A stretch of DNA of 64,000 nucleotides from Macrotis lagotis (GCF_037893015.1 NC_133664.1:131840600-131904599); one strand, 5' to 3'; shown: positions 12,485 to 25,244, counted from the first letter of the stretch. The notes: generated by a model not told the origin, from the letters alone. Program-made: numbers and translations.

Positions 12485-12715
12485 AGCATTTAATAAATAC
12501 CTATGGTATATTAATGACTGTGCTAAGAGCTAGGGATGCAAAGAAAGCTCCTGCCCTCAAGATCACACAATAATGAGGGAGATAATTTGCAAATAACTAT
12601 ATACATACAAGATATATATACAGAATAAATTGAAAGTAATTTGCGAGGGGAATCACTAGCCATTAAGGAAGAGGTGCAAAGGTTCCTTGAAAAGGATGGG
12701 ATTTTATGATCATGG
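12485..12715 (+). repeat. Repeat 'X', 5' part
   Basis: Starts with AAGCATTTAATAAATACC and continues CTGTGCTAAGAGCTAGGGAT, GCTCCTGCCCTCAAGATC and AAAGGATGGGATTTTA. This is the opening of the long repeat seen in fuller form at 19290-20630. Confidence 0.55.
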
Positions 12716-12769
12716 TGATACCACTATGAAACAAATTCAATAAACAGGAATAAATGTTATAACCTCAGT

Positions 12770-13344
12770 TCAAAAAAATCAACTGTGTAAGTTCAATATG
12801 GGGAGGAATGTACCTAGAAAGTAGCTCCTTTAAGAATGACCTGGGACATCTGATGGACCACAAGTTCAATGTGAATCAAAGTATGACAAAGAGAAAATAG
12901 TCTTTTGAATTCATACCTCTGAGTAAGATAAAGATATACTGGATAGCAATATAATTAGGGGCAATTAGAACTAATTTCAGATAACATCTGAAAGATTGTG
13001 TTCAGTTCTGGGTTTAGGATTTAGGAAGTCCATTAAGCAACTATAGTTTAATCTGTCATTCTGTGTCCAAAGTGGAATATTAAAAAGAGTCAAACTATGC
13101 CAAATGAAGATCAGTTAAAGAGAGTGAGTCTAGAGAAAAGATTACACTTTGATGGGGTAGCAAGTTGGGATAGATGAGGATTAAAGAGTCCTTATTTAAC
13201 TTCATATATTTGGTTGCCAAAAGAGAGAGATTAAATATGTTCTGGTTGACTTTGAGAGGGTTAAACTATAATCAATGGATGAATGTGACCAGGAAAGAAA
13301 TTTCAGTTCAATACAATGAAGAACTCCAAAATGGAATAGGCTGG
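12770..13344 (+). mobile_element. CR1/L3-type LINE 3' region
   Basis: Landmarks in order: GACCTGGGACATCTGATGGA, CACAAGTTCAATGTGAATCA, TTCAGTTCTGGGTTTAGG, GTCCAAAGTGGAATATTAAA, CCAAATGAAGATCAGTTAAA. These follow the 3' part of a CR1/L3 LINE. A related copy in the opposite orientation lies at 49025-50430. Confidence 0.6.
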
Positions 13345-14110
13345 TTCAGAAGTGGTGGTTGTTATCCTTCCTACTCAGAGAGGACCAAATGATATTATTA
13401 TGTTAGGATCTGTGTCCGACTGTGGTTTACCCTTTCAAGATGGAATTGGAAGACTCTACCACAGATTGGGCACAAATAGTCTATATTTTGGAATGGAAAT
13501 GTCTCCAAATCTGTATATTTCACATTTATTTTTTGAGCTACTGCAATTTTTCTTTGCTTATAGAGCATAGGATCTTCCTTGATGTGGGCATACCATGATA
13601 GGCAGTCTTGGGTCAATTACTCCTATATCTCACAATGGATTTCAAAGTTTTACAGAGTGGCCTTGAGAGTATGAGAGCATCCTTCTCTCACCTTTTGTGA
13701 CCTGTATGTGAGCACTTGCCTTGTGTGAGTTCTCTGTAAAATAATCTTTTATACAAATGTACTTTAGGCATTCACCCAATGTTACTAGTTCATTGGAGTC
13801 AAGCTCTCTGAGATAGAATTTGAATGTTTTGTAGTTCAGATCAAGAAAGATCCTCAGTGTCAAGGACCTTATCTTTCCAGGTCATCATAAGAATTTCTAA
13901 GACAATTCAAATGAAAGTTATTCAGTTTCCTGGCATGATGCTGGTAAGCTGGTTGGTTTTGTAGACACAACAATGAGATCATAGCAATGGTTCTGTAGAT
14001 TGGAAACATAATTCCTCTTCTCTCTCACACTTTCCTTTGGAGCCTCCCAAATATCAAGCTAACACTGGTACCAACCACATTTTCTATGCGGACATCCCTG
14101 GAAAATACAC
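13345..14110 (-). mobile_element. RTE-like LINE ORF 3' end, degenerate, antisense
   Basis: On the minus strand a frame ends in LCPICGRVFQFHLERVNHSR, the same C-terminal zinc-knuckle motif as at the window start. Further upstream in the element are TQDCLSWYAHIKEDPMLYKQ and a segment matching the common marsupial LINE antisense string TTCAGTTTCCTGGCATGATG. Frames are broken. Confidence 0.6.
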
Positions 14111-14118
14111 TACCCAGG

Positions 14119-14119
14119 T

Positions 14120-14181
<62 letters not shown>
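14119..14181. repeat. (AGT)n trinucleotide microsatellite
   Basis: About twenty uninterrupted AGT units. The apparent polyserine frame across it is an artefact. Confidence 0.95.
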
Positions 14182-14872
14182 ATATTGTCAGACCAAAATT
14201 AGAACAATCAGCTGAGAATTGATCTATATCATATCACAGCCTCAGAGTCTGCTCTGAGAGCACAGGTTGAAAAGTGTGGAGTTCCCTAATACTGAAAATA
14301 TCTTAGATATTATAGATGGGATTCATGTATTAGGTAAAGAAAGGAATGGAGAAGGTGATCTATAACAAACTTTCAAACTCTTTAATTTTTTAATTTGTTG
14401 GAATTGCCTCTGATAGAATTATTTGTGGGGACATGATTTGACCTGAAGAACAAATGAATCCATTTAATGAAGAGCAGTATTACAATGGAATTCTGTTATA
14501 GAAATGTACTGTTCATTCAGTGTCTTATCTCCACTAATGCTAGATGCAACTGTTTCTTAAAATTGGAAAATATGTTTTTGGGAAAAAATATAGTTTGAGG
14601 GAGGAAGACTGCATTGGTTTTACCCTTCTGAAAATGCCAAGTGCCTACTTTATTTCAAAGGCTTAGGGTTTGAACAAGCTACCAGGTTGCATAAAAGTTG
14701 GGTAAACCTATCACTAATCTTGGAAATTTCCAAATTTAGTGAGGCTTTAGTAAAAGAACATAAATCATAGTTTGAGATTATGAAGAGAGTTTCCCAGGGA
14801 TAAATTTCTTAACTAACTGAGGGGGACAGGAAAGTTAAACCAGGAATTCTCCCGGAATCTTTTGAATGCTGC
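14182..14872. other. CPED1 intron, nothing recognised
   Basis: No repeat or gene identified by eye. Confidence 0.4.
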
Positions 14873-15041
14873 AATATAACATAACAGGGGGCAGCTAGGT
14901 GGTGCAGGTCCTGGAGTCAGGAGTACCTGTGTTCAAATCAGGTCTCAGATACTTAATAATTACCTAGCTGTGTGGCCTTGAGCAAGCCACTTAACTCCAT
15001 TTGCCTTGCAAAAACCTAAAATAAAAATATAAAATAACAGG
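14873..15041 (+). mobile_element. tRNA-derived marsupial SINE with target site duplication
   Basis: Body 14889-15025. A near-perfect 16-bp duplication (AATATAACATAACAGG / AATATAAAATAACAGG) flanks it. The head has lost about 16 bases after GGTGCAG compared with the other copies. Confidence 0.9.
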
Positions 15042-15895
15042 AAGAAGTTTTTATCTTAGCATCGTATTCTGTGACTTCAGGCTCTGAATGTCCTTATATA
15101 AAAAGTTAATTCCACTAGGAAAATAAAAGAACAATTGTTGAGAGGATTAAAGGAATGGAAAGCATTGACCCTACAAGAGAAAAATAAAACCATGAAGGAG
15201 GAATAATTGCAGCTTCACTAATACCTTGAGGCACATAAAATTTACCATAATTGAACATAAGGTTTGGCATTTCTTCAGTACTTCAGAAGATTTATGATTT
15301 TTTCAGTGATCCCCTTTTAGTCTATAAGTAAGAAATATGTAAAAATGTCTCTGTTCCTGTGTGAATGCTCACCTCCACCCTTCCAACACCTTTGTCAATA
15401 CTTTTTCTGTATTTGTATCCCAGCATCTAGCATAGTTGCTGGATGGATCTCTGAGTTACTGAGTACAAAATACAATCCATTATGCCCTGCCTTCTATGAG
15501 CTATTCTGGGCTCTATTAATTTTGTCTTCAAATAACTGTCATTTTTCCTATAATCAAAATCTCTTCTGGTAAGATCTGTTTTCTATCGGTCCATCCTTTA
15601 ATCCCAGGGTGACTTTCAAGCTTCAAGGAGGAAATGGAATAAAACTTTAAGAGGAAAGAGATGCATTAGGAACATCATCAAAATTTCACTAAACTAAGCA
15701 AGTTTATATTTCATTTAAAAGAATACACAAAACCTCAGCATATGCAGGTTTTTAGGCATACTTCATTATAAAAGTTTCACATGATTCTCTAATCAACTTT
15801 CAAAGAATTTTATACATATACATATACACACACATATGGGTGAGTTGGTGTGAAGGATATGCACATATCATTACTGTCAGTAGTATTTATTGAGG
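15042..15895. other. CPED1 intron, little recognised
   Basis: A short L2-tail-like phrase occurs near 15405-15440 (TCTGTATTTGTATCCCAGCA). Nothing else identified. Confidence 0.4.
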
Positions 15896-16196
15896 TGTTA
15901 GGGACTGTTGTGTGTGGAAGTATTGTAAACTTTTGACATCTGATGTTCTTGAGCACCAGAGCCCTGTTTTGCTGGTTGATTGTAGAGTGCCTTGGGAGTG
16001 GGAGTAGACCAGGGACTGGGGAGGATATTTAAGCACTTGTATTTGGTTTAATAAATGGAATACTTGGAGAACTAATAGAACTTTAATGAGAACTTGTCAT
16101 CCTTGTCTCCCTTGTCTCCTGCCCCTTCAATGTTCGCCTGGGTAAGGGTAAGCTAGGCAGCAGGAACCTAACACATCCTGGGCAGCTAGTCTAACA
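15896..16196 (+). mobile_element. Probable solo LTR of an endogenous retrovirus-like element
   Basis: Begins TGTTAG and ends CTAACA, a perfect 6-bp terminal inverted repeat with TG...CA ends. Inside are a TATA-like GATATTTAAGC (16024-16034) and a poly(A) signal AATAAA (16050-16055), followed by a U5-like C/T-rich stretch: the U3-R-U5 order of an LTR. No clear target duplication; an alternative 3' end is CCTAACA at 16173. There are no internal viral genes next to it. Confidence 0.5.
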
Positions 16197-16559
16197 AAAG
16201 CACAACACTGAGGGTTCATTATTTAAGGTTCATAATACTATGACTGAATGTTATTAAAAATCCGCATATGAAAATTTGTTTATACTACAAATTTGTTCAA
16301 TGCATCAAAATGGCAGTAATGTGACTCTGAGTCCTTCAAGGTTTATGCTAGTAGGACAAGAGCACTAGTAAATCGTACTAGCTAGAAAAGGTTTTGGACC
16401 AGTAATGAGTACCTTGGGAAGACTGATAAAGCTTGTGGATCCCTGCTCAGAATAATATTTTTACGTGCATAAGATAGAATATGCAAAATTACAAGGAAAT
16501 CAATTATATGGAACTATACCTGTGTGCAAACTATACTATATGCACACAGTTGCACAATG

Positions 16560-16655
16560 CACATATATACATATAAATATATAATACATATATATGTTCA
16601 TATATATAAATATATAATACATATACATATATATATATATGTTCATATATAAATT
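16560..16655. repeat. AT-rich microsatellite (ATATAC/ATAT units)
   Basis: Alternating ATACATAT units; the overlapping minus-strand frames rich in Tyr and Ile are artefacts. Confidence 0.85.
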
Positions 16656-18139
16656 CACAGCAGATAGAACCCTTGATAGATTGGTTGCAGTGTGATAAAC
16701 TTTCCAGGCATATATATTTCCACAGATCATCTAATAAGTCAAAGAGGCTAATTGCTATGATAAAGAGAATACTCACAATCATGAAATTATAGCTCACTGA
16801 AGTATCAATTTTTGTGTTTTAAACTAAATCTGTAATTTCATTGGAATAAAGAACTACTGATAAGGAAATTCCCTCTACCAATTCAGGCAGGTGTCTGGAT
16901 TCAATTTGAAGGTTTAGAGAAGTGATGAAATGCTGTGTACAAGGTATAGTTGTTGGAATCCAGAACTTTTGTTGAATCCAGAACTTCCTGCTTATTGTCT
17001 GTAGGCCTTTTCTCAGGCCTCCAAAGATCCAGGTTAGGATTGTTCACTTTTTCATTCCTCTCTTTTGATTTTCTAGACTTTCTCTACATTGCCCCCACTC
17101 AGATACCCAACCTTTCAAGTTTTCTTTTGTTTTCTTGCCCTCATTACACTGCAGATCCTAAAAGCAAAAACTTTCTTCTTCCTTCAAATTTTGTTTCTAG
17201 CATTTAGTGCCTTACCTGGCTAAATAAAGAAGGGATTAATAATATATGTTGACTTGTTTATGTAGCAACAAACTGTAATTTTTTAGAATGAGTTAAAGAA
17301 AACTGAAATTGTTTAACTTAAATAACCAAGGTTATACCATTAAAAAAGGATAAGGCTGGAGAAGAGAAAGAGAAAGAAATAGAATTGATTATACAGCCTA
17401 CAAAGTCCTGGAAGAAGTAGATGATGATTGTGATAGAAGATGAGTTACAATGCATTGTGATATTAATTTCTCTTTATTACTTCAAGGTCTACAATACAAC
17501 TATCAGGGCTTCAAAAAATCATGGCAATTTTGATGCTGTGATACTGAACATCTAATGCCCAAAATGGATCTAGTGAATAGTGTTATTATTTTAGAATAGT
17601 TTTATTTAATGGGGGAAAAAAAGTTCTATGTTTCACCAAGTTGTAGTTTTAACATCCTCATGAACCAGTCCCATGAACACAGAGAGAGTGACAACATCAA
17701 ATTCCATACATTTTTAAATTTTATGTGAGATTAAAATGACCCATCATGCACTAAGAAATTGTGAAGTCCTTCATTGTGAAGTTATAGAGAGTCAAAGGCA
17801 CTAAATGTTTCAAAAGAAATAAAAAACTTAAAGTGTTCCTGAAACTTATTCTATATAAAGTCATGAGTGGCAATCATTTATTCAAAATTATATGACTAAG
17901 AATTTTTCTACATCATGTAGATCTATTTCTATTATATCAGACCTTTAAAGATCTATAAAATATGAATTTGGGTCTCAGTTCTTTCATCATTGGATTTTTG
18001 TGCCTAATACGATTCTGGAAAGGCAAGAAGGAGAGATATTATGACTGCCCCCAAGGGCCTACATTCTTAGAGATAATCCTGGATTGTATCTCATAATCTA
18101 ATATACTTATAAATTTTGAGTTGAGAGGGACATTAAAAA
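16656..18139. other. CPED1 intron, nothing recognised
   Basis: An imperfect short direct repeat (ATCCAGAACTT twice, 16958-16987) is the only structure I noticed. Confidence 0.4.
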
Positions 18140-18290
18140 TTTGGGCCAAATGCTTCATTTTTCAAATGAGGAAATTGAGACCCAGGGAAGTAAAATGATT
18201 AATCCAAGGTTATAAAGATTATGCGAGAGGTAAGAGTTAAACCCAGGTCTTTTGACTCTAAAGTCAGTGATTTTCAGTCTTTTTTATAGG
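18140..18290 (+). mobile_element. MIR-type fragment
   Basis: TTTCAAATGAGGAAATTGAG, CCAGGGAAGTAAAATGATTA, CCAAGGTTATAAAGA and AACCCAGGTCTTTTGACTC follow MIR core order. Confidence 0.65.
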
Positions 18291-18489
18291 GAGAATTGCA
18301 GATAGAGATAGCAAAGGTGAATGTAGTCACAGAAGGAATCTTTAATTTTTTGTAAATATTTTCAATTTCCAAACTATTTTTCTAGGGCAAAATGAAACAT
18401 CCTCACTGCTACTAGAAAAACAGGCATTTAAAAACTAGGATCCCTTTTAATGAGATATCTAACAAAGCAATGTCTGTATCTTCTTAATT

Positions 18490-18680
18490 ACCAGATTGTG
18501 GAAGACTTTAAATGCATTTTATCCTAGGGGCAATAGGGAACCATAAAAGCTTCTTGAGCTGCAGAGTAACATAATCACATAGCTGTTTTAGTGATGTTTC
18601 TTTGGTAGCGTTGTGGAGGCTATATTAAAAATGAAATAGTCTGAATTCAGTGAGACAAATTATAAGGGTATAAAGAAAGG
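18490..18680 (+). repeat. Repeat 'X', partial copy with a derived deletion
   Basis: Contains GACTTTAAATGCATTTTATC, CAATAGGGAACCATAAAAGC, GAGTAACATAATCA and GCTATATTAAAAATG. The last string replaces the longer GGATGGATTGGAGTGG segment of other copies and is shared only with 19731-19922. Confidence 0.6.
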
Positions 18681-18766
18681 ATTAATTCATTCCAGAATTA
18701 TCCATTCCAGTTATATAACATTATTTTGACAAGAGATTAACCAAAATTTTTTTTAAGAAACAGATA

Positions 18767-18927
18767 GGGGCAGCTAGGTGGCACAATGGATAAAGCACCG
18801 GCCCTGGAGTCTGGAGTACCTGGGTTCAAATCTGGTCTCAGATATTTAATAATTACCTAGCTGTGTGGCCTTGGGCAAGCCACTTAACCCCATTTGCCTT
18901 GCAAAAAAAAAAAAACCTAAAAAAAAC
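18767..18927 (+). mobile_element. tRNA-derived marsupial SINE
   Basis: Head GGCAGCTAGGTGGCACAATG, GGGTTCAAATCTGG B-box region, full core and CTTGCAAAAAAAAA tail. Confidence 0.92.
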
Positions 18928-19139
18928 ACTTAGATATCATCAACAATCTTAAAACTGCAGTCTTTATAAAGGAGAAACACAGGTTTAAAAAAATGGATGC
19001 TTTCATCCCTATACCAGAAAAATGAAAGAAGGTCAAAATATTTCCAACTTAACATGTTTTCTTTTCCCAAAAGTTCTCTTGGGATCACCAAGTGTCCAAT
19101 ATGAAACACACTTAGATGAACTATTTAGAATGAGAAAGG

Positions 19140-19275
19140 AACTTTAAAAATCGTTCCTCATTTGATAGATAAAAACATTTTGGCCCAGAGAGCTTAATGA
19201 TTTGCCCAATGGCCCACAAGGTAGGAGGGTAGAAATCTTCTGACTCAAATTCAACAAGAATTTAATCACTTTCCT
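19140..19275 (+). mobile_element. MIR-type fragment
   Basis: CATTTGATAGATAAAAACAT, CCCAGAGAGCTTAATGATTT, GCCCACAAGGTAGGAGG in MIR core order. Confidence 0.5.
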
Positions 19276-19289
19276 ATGGTTTTAAATGT

Positions 19290-20630
19290 ATGTTCTTACT
19301 GTTCTAGTCTGAGCTAGGTATTGATGACCAAAAGAGTCAAAAAACAAAAGACAAAAACCCTAAAACCCCAAAACAAACAGTATCCACCTTTAAGAAGCTT
19401 AAAGTTAATTTGAGAGGACAACAACACATACACAAAAGAGTAAATACAAATTGATACAAAATGAATCCTATGTGATTTGAAGACAGATCATTAACAACTA
19501 GAGAAATTGGAAAAGGTTTCTTGTAGGAGTTAGCACATGGGCTGAAAGCTAAGAAGAGGAGTGGGATTCTAAGAGTGGGTTTGAGAAAGGAGAATATTTC
19601 TGATATGGCAGCAGACTGTAAAAACATGGGGAAAGAATATGGCAAGCTATATATGGGGCTTAGCAAAGGGGCCAATTTAACTAGAATAAAACATGTGTGT
19701 ATGTTTGTGAAACAGACCGGAGCCAAAATGTGGTAGACTTTAAATGCCAAAGAAAAGGTTTTGCATCTTATCCTTGGGGCAACAGGGAACCATTAAACTT
19801 TCTTGAGCTGAGGAGTAACATAATCATATAGATGCTTTAGGGATGTTGCTTTGGTAGCTTCTTGAAGCTATATTAAAAAAAATGCAATAGTCTGGATTCA
19901 GTGAGATCAGTTATAAGGGTATTGCAATAATCCAAGTGAGAGGTGAGAAGAGCCTGAATTCAGGTGGTTGCAGAGTAAATAAAGAGGAAGATCTGTGAAA
20001 TGTACAAATTGAATAGAAAAGATCTCACAACTGATTTAATGTTTATGGTAAGAGAGGGTAAATAGGTAAGAATGGTTGCTGAGAGTTTTTTTGAACCTGG
20101 GTGATTGGAAGAGTGATAATGGCTTCAACCAAAATAAGAAAGTTAAGTGATTTGGATGGAAAGAAATTGAGTTTGGTATTTGAGAAATTGAATTTTACTT
20201 TTCTGTGGAATGTCCAGGTGGAGATGTCCAGGAGGCATATGAATATGAAGATATCATTAAAGAATTATTGGTGGTAAAATGTTGGGTCCTTGATACTGGA
20301 ATTCAGGAGAGAGATTAGTCTAGATTTGGGAGTCATTTGCATAGAAATGATAGTTTGAACCCATGAATATTTTTGTTAAGATCACCAAAAGTAGAGATTA
20401 ATGGGAAGAGAGTCAAGGACAGAGTTTTGGGGTATGTCCGTATCTAATGTCAGAAAATGGATGATAATTCTGCAAAAAAAAAGCCTTAGAGAGATCATTG
20501 GAACACAAAGAGAACCAAGAAAGAGATGGGAAAACCTCAAGTGGAGAGGATAGTTACAAAAAAATGATATTCAATAGTGTCTCATGCTTCAGAGGTCAAA
20601 AAGTATTTTGACTCCAAAGGTGCTACATTT
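19290..20630 (+). repeat. Repeat 'X', the most complete copy in the window (about 1.3 kb)
   Basis: Ordered landmarks: AAGAAGCTTAAAGTTAATTT, a CAAATTGATACAAAATGAAT segment, ATTCTAAGAGTGGGTTTGAG, CTTTAAATGCCAAAGAAAAG, GGGCAACAGGGAACCATTAA, GAGTAACATAATCA, TATTGCAATAATCCAAGTGA, GATGTCCAGGAGGCATATGA, TTGGGAGTCATTTGCATAGA and a terminal part with GATATTCAATAGTGTCTC. A 137-codon minus-strand frame inside it is a by-product. Family unassigned. Confidence 0.55.
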
Positions 20631-21964
20631 TCCTCTCTATTAGATATTTAATAAATGTATATTGAAATGATTGCTTGTTAAATTGAGAATCAATGTTTTT
20701 GAAAGATAGAAGGGTTCTCAGACTAGTCCACCAAAGCCCACTTAGTTAACAAGATAGGTAAATTATAATACTACTAGTAGTAATCCAAAGTCTAGGTCCT
20801 TTCAAATGGTATTACAGAGAGTAAAAAGAGAATGAGAGGTGGTTTCTTCATCCTTTCTTGGAATAGACCTGGCCCTAAGAAATATTTTTAAATAATCAAA
20901 TATTATTTATGGCACCTTCTTTTCTATACCTCTTTTTAAACTCTTAATATCTCTATCAAGGCAATCATTTCATACTTTCATTTTGACCTAAGCACTGCCA
21001 TAATGCACCATAAGATGGAGACAGGGTAAGTCCAAAGTTTCAATTCAAAGTTACCTCTCTCCTTCCCCATTTCATATTAGATCAGGAATACAGAACCTTT
21101 AACCCTTCTACATATATTTGATTTTTTAAAAGAGGAGACTTTTTAACCCAAATGAATGTATACTTGGGGATGAAGAGGGGAAGACAGGAAAGCAGGTCTA
21201 GAATCAAACTGAATTAGAAGGGAACTAGAAGTCTTAGTGCACTTCTTAAGAGAAGCTTAATTATTTCTAATAGGCAGAAAGAAATAATCAGAATTCATTA
21301 TTATAAAAAGCATTTGGGAGTAAAAAGGCAAAAGTACAGTAGGCTTAAAAGCTATTCTGCAAATGGACAAGGTACCCACGTGGAGAAAGGAAGTGAATGG
21401 CCCACTGAACCCCCTATCCCCACCATACATCACCTCTATGCTAAATTTTTATTACTTTCAGAATATGTAGGCACAATCGGTCAATGCTAAATAAAGAATG
21501 GTGCTAAGGAGGACTGGAAGGAAAATGGGTAAAAGAGGAAATCTGACACTATAATCATACATAATAGGAATTTTCTCATTTTTCAGACATTTTAGTGTTG
21601 CAAATCAATTTCACTGAATAGAAAGTACTAAGATATCTTATTCAGACACATTTGCTTATGGTTTAATATATTTTCTGACTTCCTATATGTCAAAGAGTCA
21701 GTTATGCTTATATTTCAAAATTTCTTCAATGGAGTCTATGATTCCATCAATATGGTTACTCCTGTCAACCATACAGACCACAGCTTATCCAAAACTTCTT
21801 GTTCTATGTGACTCTTGTCCAGTTACTCACATAAACCCTTCAGCTGTATGGGGGGGGTGAGGGGCTCCTTCTAGGTCTTTTTTCATGCTATGGGTATAAA
21901 TGCAATCCTCATTTTCTTTGCTCTTGTTTCATGACTAAACAACTACCCATTTTCTCAAGCTATA
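20631..21964. other. CPED1 intron, nothing recognised
   Basis: No repeat or gene identified; short G/A-rich and T-rich stretches only. Confidence 0.35.
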
Positions 21965-22065
21965 AAATGGAGGTATTAATACCTATACTCCAGGATTATG
22001 ATGATCAAATGAGATAATATTTATAAAGTAGTAGGTACATAATGAATGCTTTATTCCTTATTTCC
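21965..22065 (+). mobile_element. MIR-type 3' fragment
   Basis: TAAAATGGAGGTATTAATAC, ATGATCAAATGAGATAATAT and TTATAAAGTAGTAGGTACAT, the MIR 3' conserved part. Confidence 0.6.
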
Positions 22066-25000
22066 TGTACAAATCTCAGTTCACTGTTCAAATGCAGTGC
22101 CTACCCAACATACATTTACTGTTGGACTAATTTAGTCTGCCTATCTAGTCCAAAGAAGAGGCATACTTTTTCTTTTTTATCTTTTCCTCTGTGAGCTGTT
22201 GTCAATCTCTTGAGTAGCTAGGTAACTCTGAATAGACTCTGGAGTATTCTCACACTTTTTGAAACAAAACAATGTCACCTCCAAATAGTAACAGAGGAGG
22301 ATATCATCATCTATATGGAATCCCTCTTTGATTTGGATTCTAAGGAATACCTTCAGTAGGCACACATGTCCCTAACTTGAATTTTGGCTTTACTTGGTGT
22401 TGATTATAAGAGGATACTGAACATTGTTATTTCTGTTGTTTTGTCTATTTAAGAATCTTTAATAAACTCATAATTTGTTTGGAAAATACCTTGTTAAAGT
22501 AGAGTCTTTAAAGTTACATTTTCCTCAACAAAGTTAAATGCTGTTTATGATAAAGAAATTAAAAACACAAGATCCTATTTCTCCAAACTTTTCTATTGAT
22601 GTTGTCTACTCTAGAAACTTGTTTAAAAAAACCCTGTTAATTTTCCTATTTTCATTAAAGAATATAATCAAAATATGTACATTTGTGGAATTTATGTATA
22701 TCTACATATAAGATTTTTATATACATTTTATATATATATCATACTTGAAACTCTCCATATTGATAATGATCATTCTTGTAAAGATTTTATGAAGGCATAA
22801 TTTTAAACTATTTCAAAGTCAATAGTTAATATTATTACTGTCTTCATGTTTTTAATAATTTTAATAATAATAATACTATCTATAATTTGCCAATCCTTCA
22901 GACCTTCTGATTTTTTCCAATATCTTAATTTTTTTCACCTGAAACACAGCTTTCTTTTGTGTATAATTGGCCTGGTTCAGTTACTCTTCCTAATTTTTTA
23001 TTCTCTAGTAACATTTCTTCTTCCTCATAAAACACTTCAAGGAATGAGATGGTAGATCCAAAATGCAGTGGGTATTGTCTTTGATGAAGACAGTGTTTTG
23101 TAATCACAGTACTGACAGATCTGTTCTATTTCCACCTGTTTATTGTCATCCTTTCTTTTTTTTTTTTTGCTTGAAATTCTCTGTGGACTCATGCTTTCCG
23201 TCAGTTGCCTTTCACTATTCTATGAGATTATAGTGGCTCATCATTTTCTCCCATAACAATTTAAAAATTAATTTATAATCTAAATTTGTATTGCCATTGG
23301 CTACCATATCTCCCTACTTGGTGAAAACACCAAATGTTTTCTGTCTGGGATGGTTTATCATTATCAAATGAAATAAAAGATACATGTCAAGCACTTCACA
23401 AACATCTAAGTCTTATATAAATGGTGTTATATTTTTATTTCTTGTTGAGATTCTATTCCAGATCTCCCTGACTCTGACTCTGAAGCCAATTATCTATCAA
23501 TTCTACTTTGTTGTCTCTCTACTTTGTTGTTTTTATAGATAAAATACTTGTTAAAAGTTGTTTTTCAATAACAGAACTTCTTTTGAAACTTTAAGTAGAT
23601 GCTGTTTTAAGACCTGCTGAAGAAATGATCAAAAATCCTTAAGTTTTCAGAAAGGAAAGCTGGAAAGAAAATGAGAAGTTAACTTGAAAAGTATCTGCTT
23701 AGCAGAACACTTTGGAGGGGCAAAGTGGAAAGAGTTTATATTTTACTAAAAACAGGGAGAGAGTTCTTTCTCAATATGGAAAGTTGGCAGTGGCCACATG
23801 ATGATCTCAATCTTTCCTGAAAATAGTGCTAGACAATGAGCCAGATCTTGGTCTTAAAGGTATAATTGGTGAAGTCTTCACATCTTTATTTTGTGGTCCA
23901 CACCCTTCCTGATTGGACTAACAATGTATTCGTTTAAAAATGACAGTCATCAAACTACTGCAAGATACTCATTCATGAATAGTAAGAACTGTAATTAAAA
24001 ACAATCAAAGTGCTTGGAGTGATTTCTAAAGTCATAGTTTGAAACTATTTCTTCATTCAGTGATTTTTTCATGGACCTATATAACAGTCCAAAAATTGTC
24101 TTTTCTTGTGTGAAATTTAAATACAGATGAAACTGTATACTTTTAAGTACAGTAAATACATTTTTAAAATAATAAAGACATGAATTGCAATATATACATA
24201 AGGAGAAAGAATTCCAATTGTTTGGTACATTTCAGAGAGAATTTTTCCTCAGAAAAGGATTGAACTATCTAACCTTGGGCCTTTTTACCAGGTTAGAAGT
24301 CGTTAAATCTATGAAAATGCTAATAAATTCCTTAGGAATTTTAGATGATTCTTTCAGGAGTGATTTTACATGAATCTTTCAATAATTTAAATAATTCAAC
24401 AAGCATTTATTAAATGTCTACTGTGTAGCAGGCACTAGGCTATGAATTCAATTAAAGGAAATCAATTTAACCTCTCATTTATAAAATAAATTTTAGGCAG
24501 ATAAACAGCATATTTCAAGTTTCAAAAATAATTAATTATGCAATATTCATCTCTTTTACTTTTCTTTGAAAGATAAAAGCAAGGTTTAGGCAAATCTGTT
24601 CTTAACAAGCTTCTTTATGATTGACTCTCCAACTTCATATTGTGGGGAAAAGTCAATGCATGAAAATTCACCTTAGGTCAGAGATGGTGCAAACTGTAAG
24701 CTAAACAAAGAAGTAGGTTATAAATGTTTGGAGATGTCGTTCTTTCCTTACTAAAAGGCTTCTGAAGTATTCATGTAATTTCAGTATCATACTTATGGAA
24801 TAAAATTGTTTAAGACTGTGAACAATTTAAAATAATGTCCATCACACATGTTCAGCATTTCTGGGAAGAGAATTCAGCAGTGAATGTTTGAGACAGCTAG
24901 TCAATGAGTTTCATATGGTTTCTAAGTAAAAGGATATCCAATGTTGAAGGCATACCATTAACAGTTAACATATGACTGAAAGGAACTTGCAAAAACAGAA

Positions 25001-25240
25001 GAGATATAAAGTGAAGTAGGAAAATAAGAAACCCTATGAAGTCAGTGAATAAAAACTCTGCCCTCAAAATATCATGCTCCTTAATACCAACATTATGCAT
25101 TTGTAAAAACAGAAACTAGAAACAAAAAAATTCCATTTCTTTCAGAGATTAGGCTTTTGACAGCTTATTTAAAAAACATTTAGTAAATGTTTATATTAAA
25201 AATTAGAGTAAAACAATGATAAAACTATAATAAATTGAAA
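22066..25240. other. CPED1 intron, mostly unassigned
   Basis: At 24396-24440 the phrase AACAAGCATTTATTAAATGT and GTAGCAGGCACTAGGCTATG matches the first bases of repeat 'X'. An AT-rich simple tract lies near 22690-22740. Otherwise nothing I can name. Confidence 0.35.
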
Positions 25241-25244
25241 TTTC

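Noticed and set aside
14037..14222. Polyserine protein
   Set aside because: The run is the (AGT)n microsatellite; there is no conserved flank.
19337..19750. 137-codon minus-strand frame with hydrophobic character
   Set aside because: It lies antisense inside repeat 'X', whose other copies are not open; hydrophobicity follows from T-rich codons.
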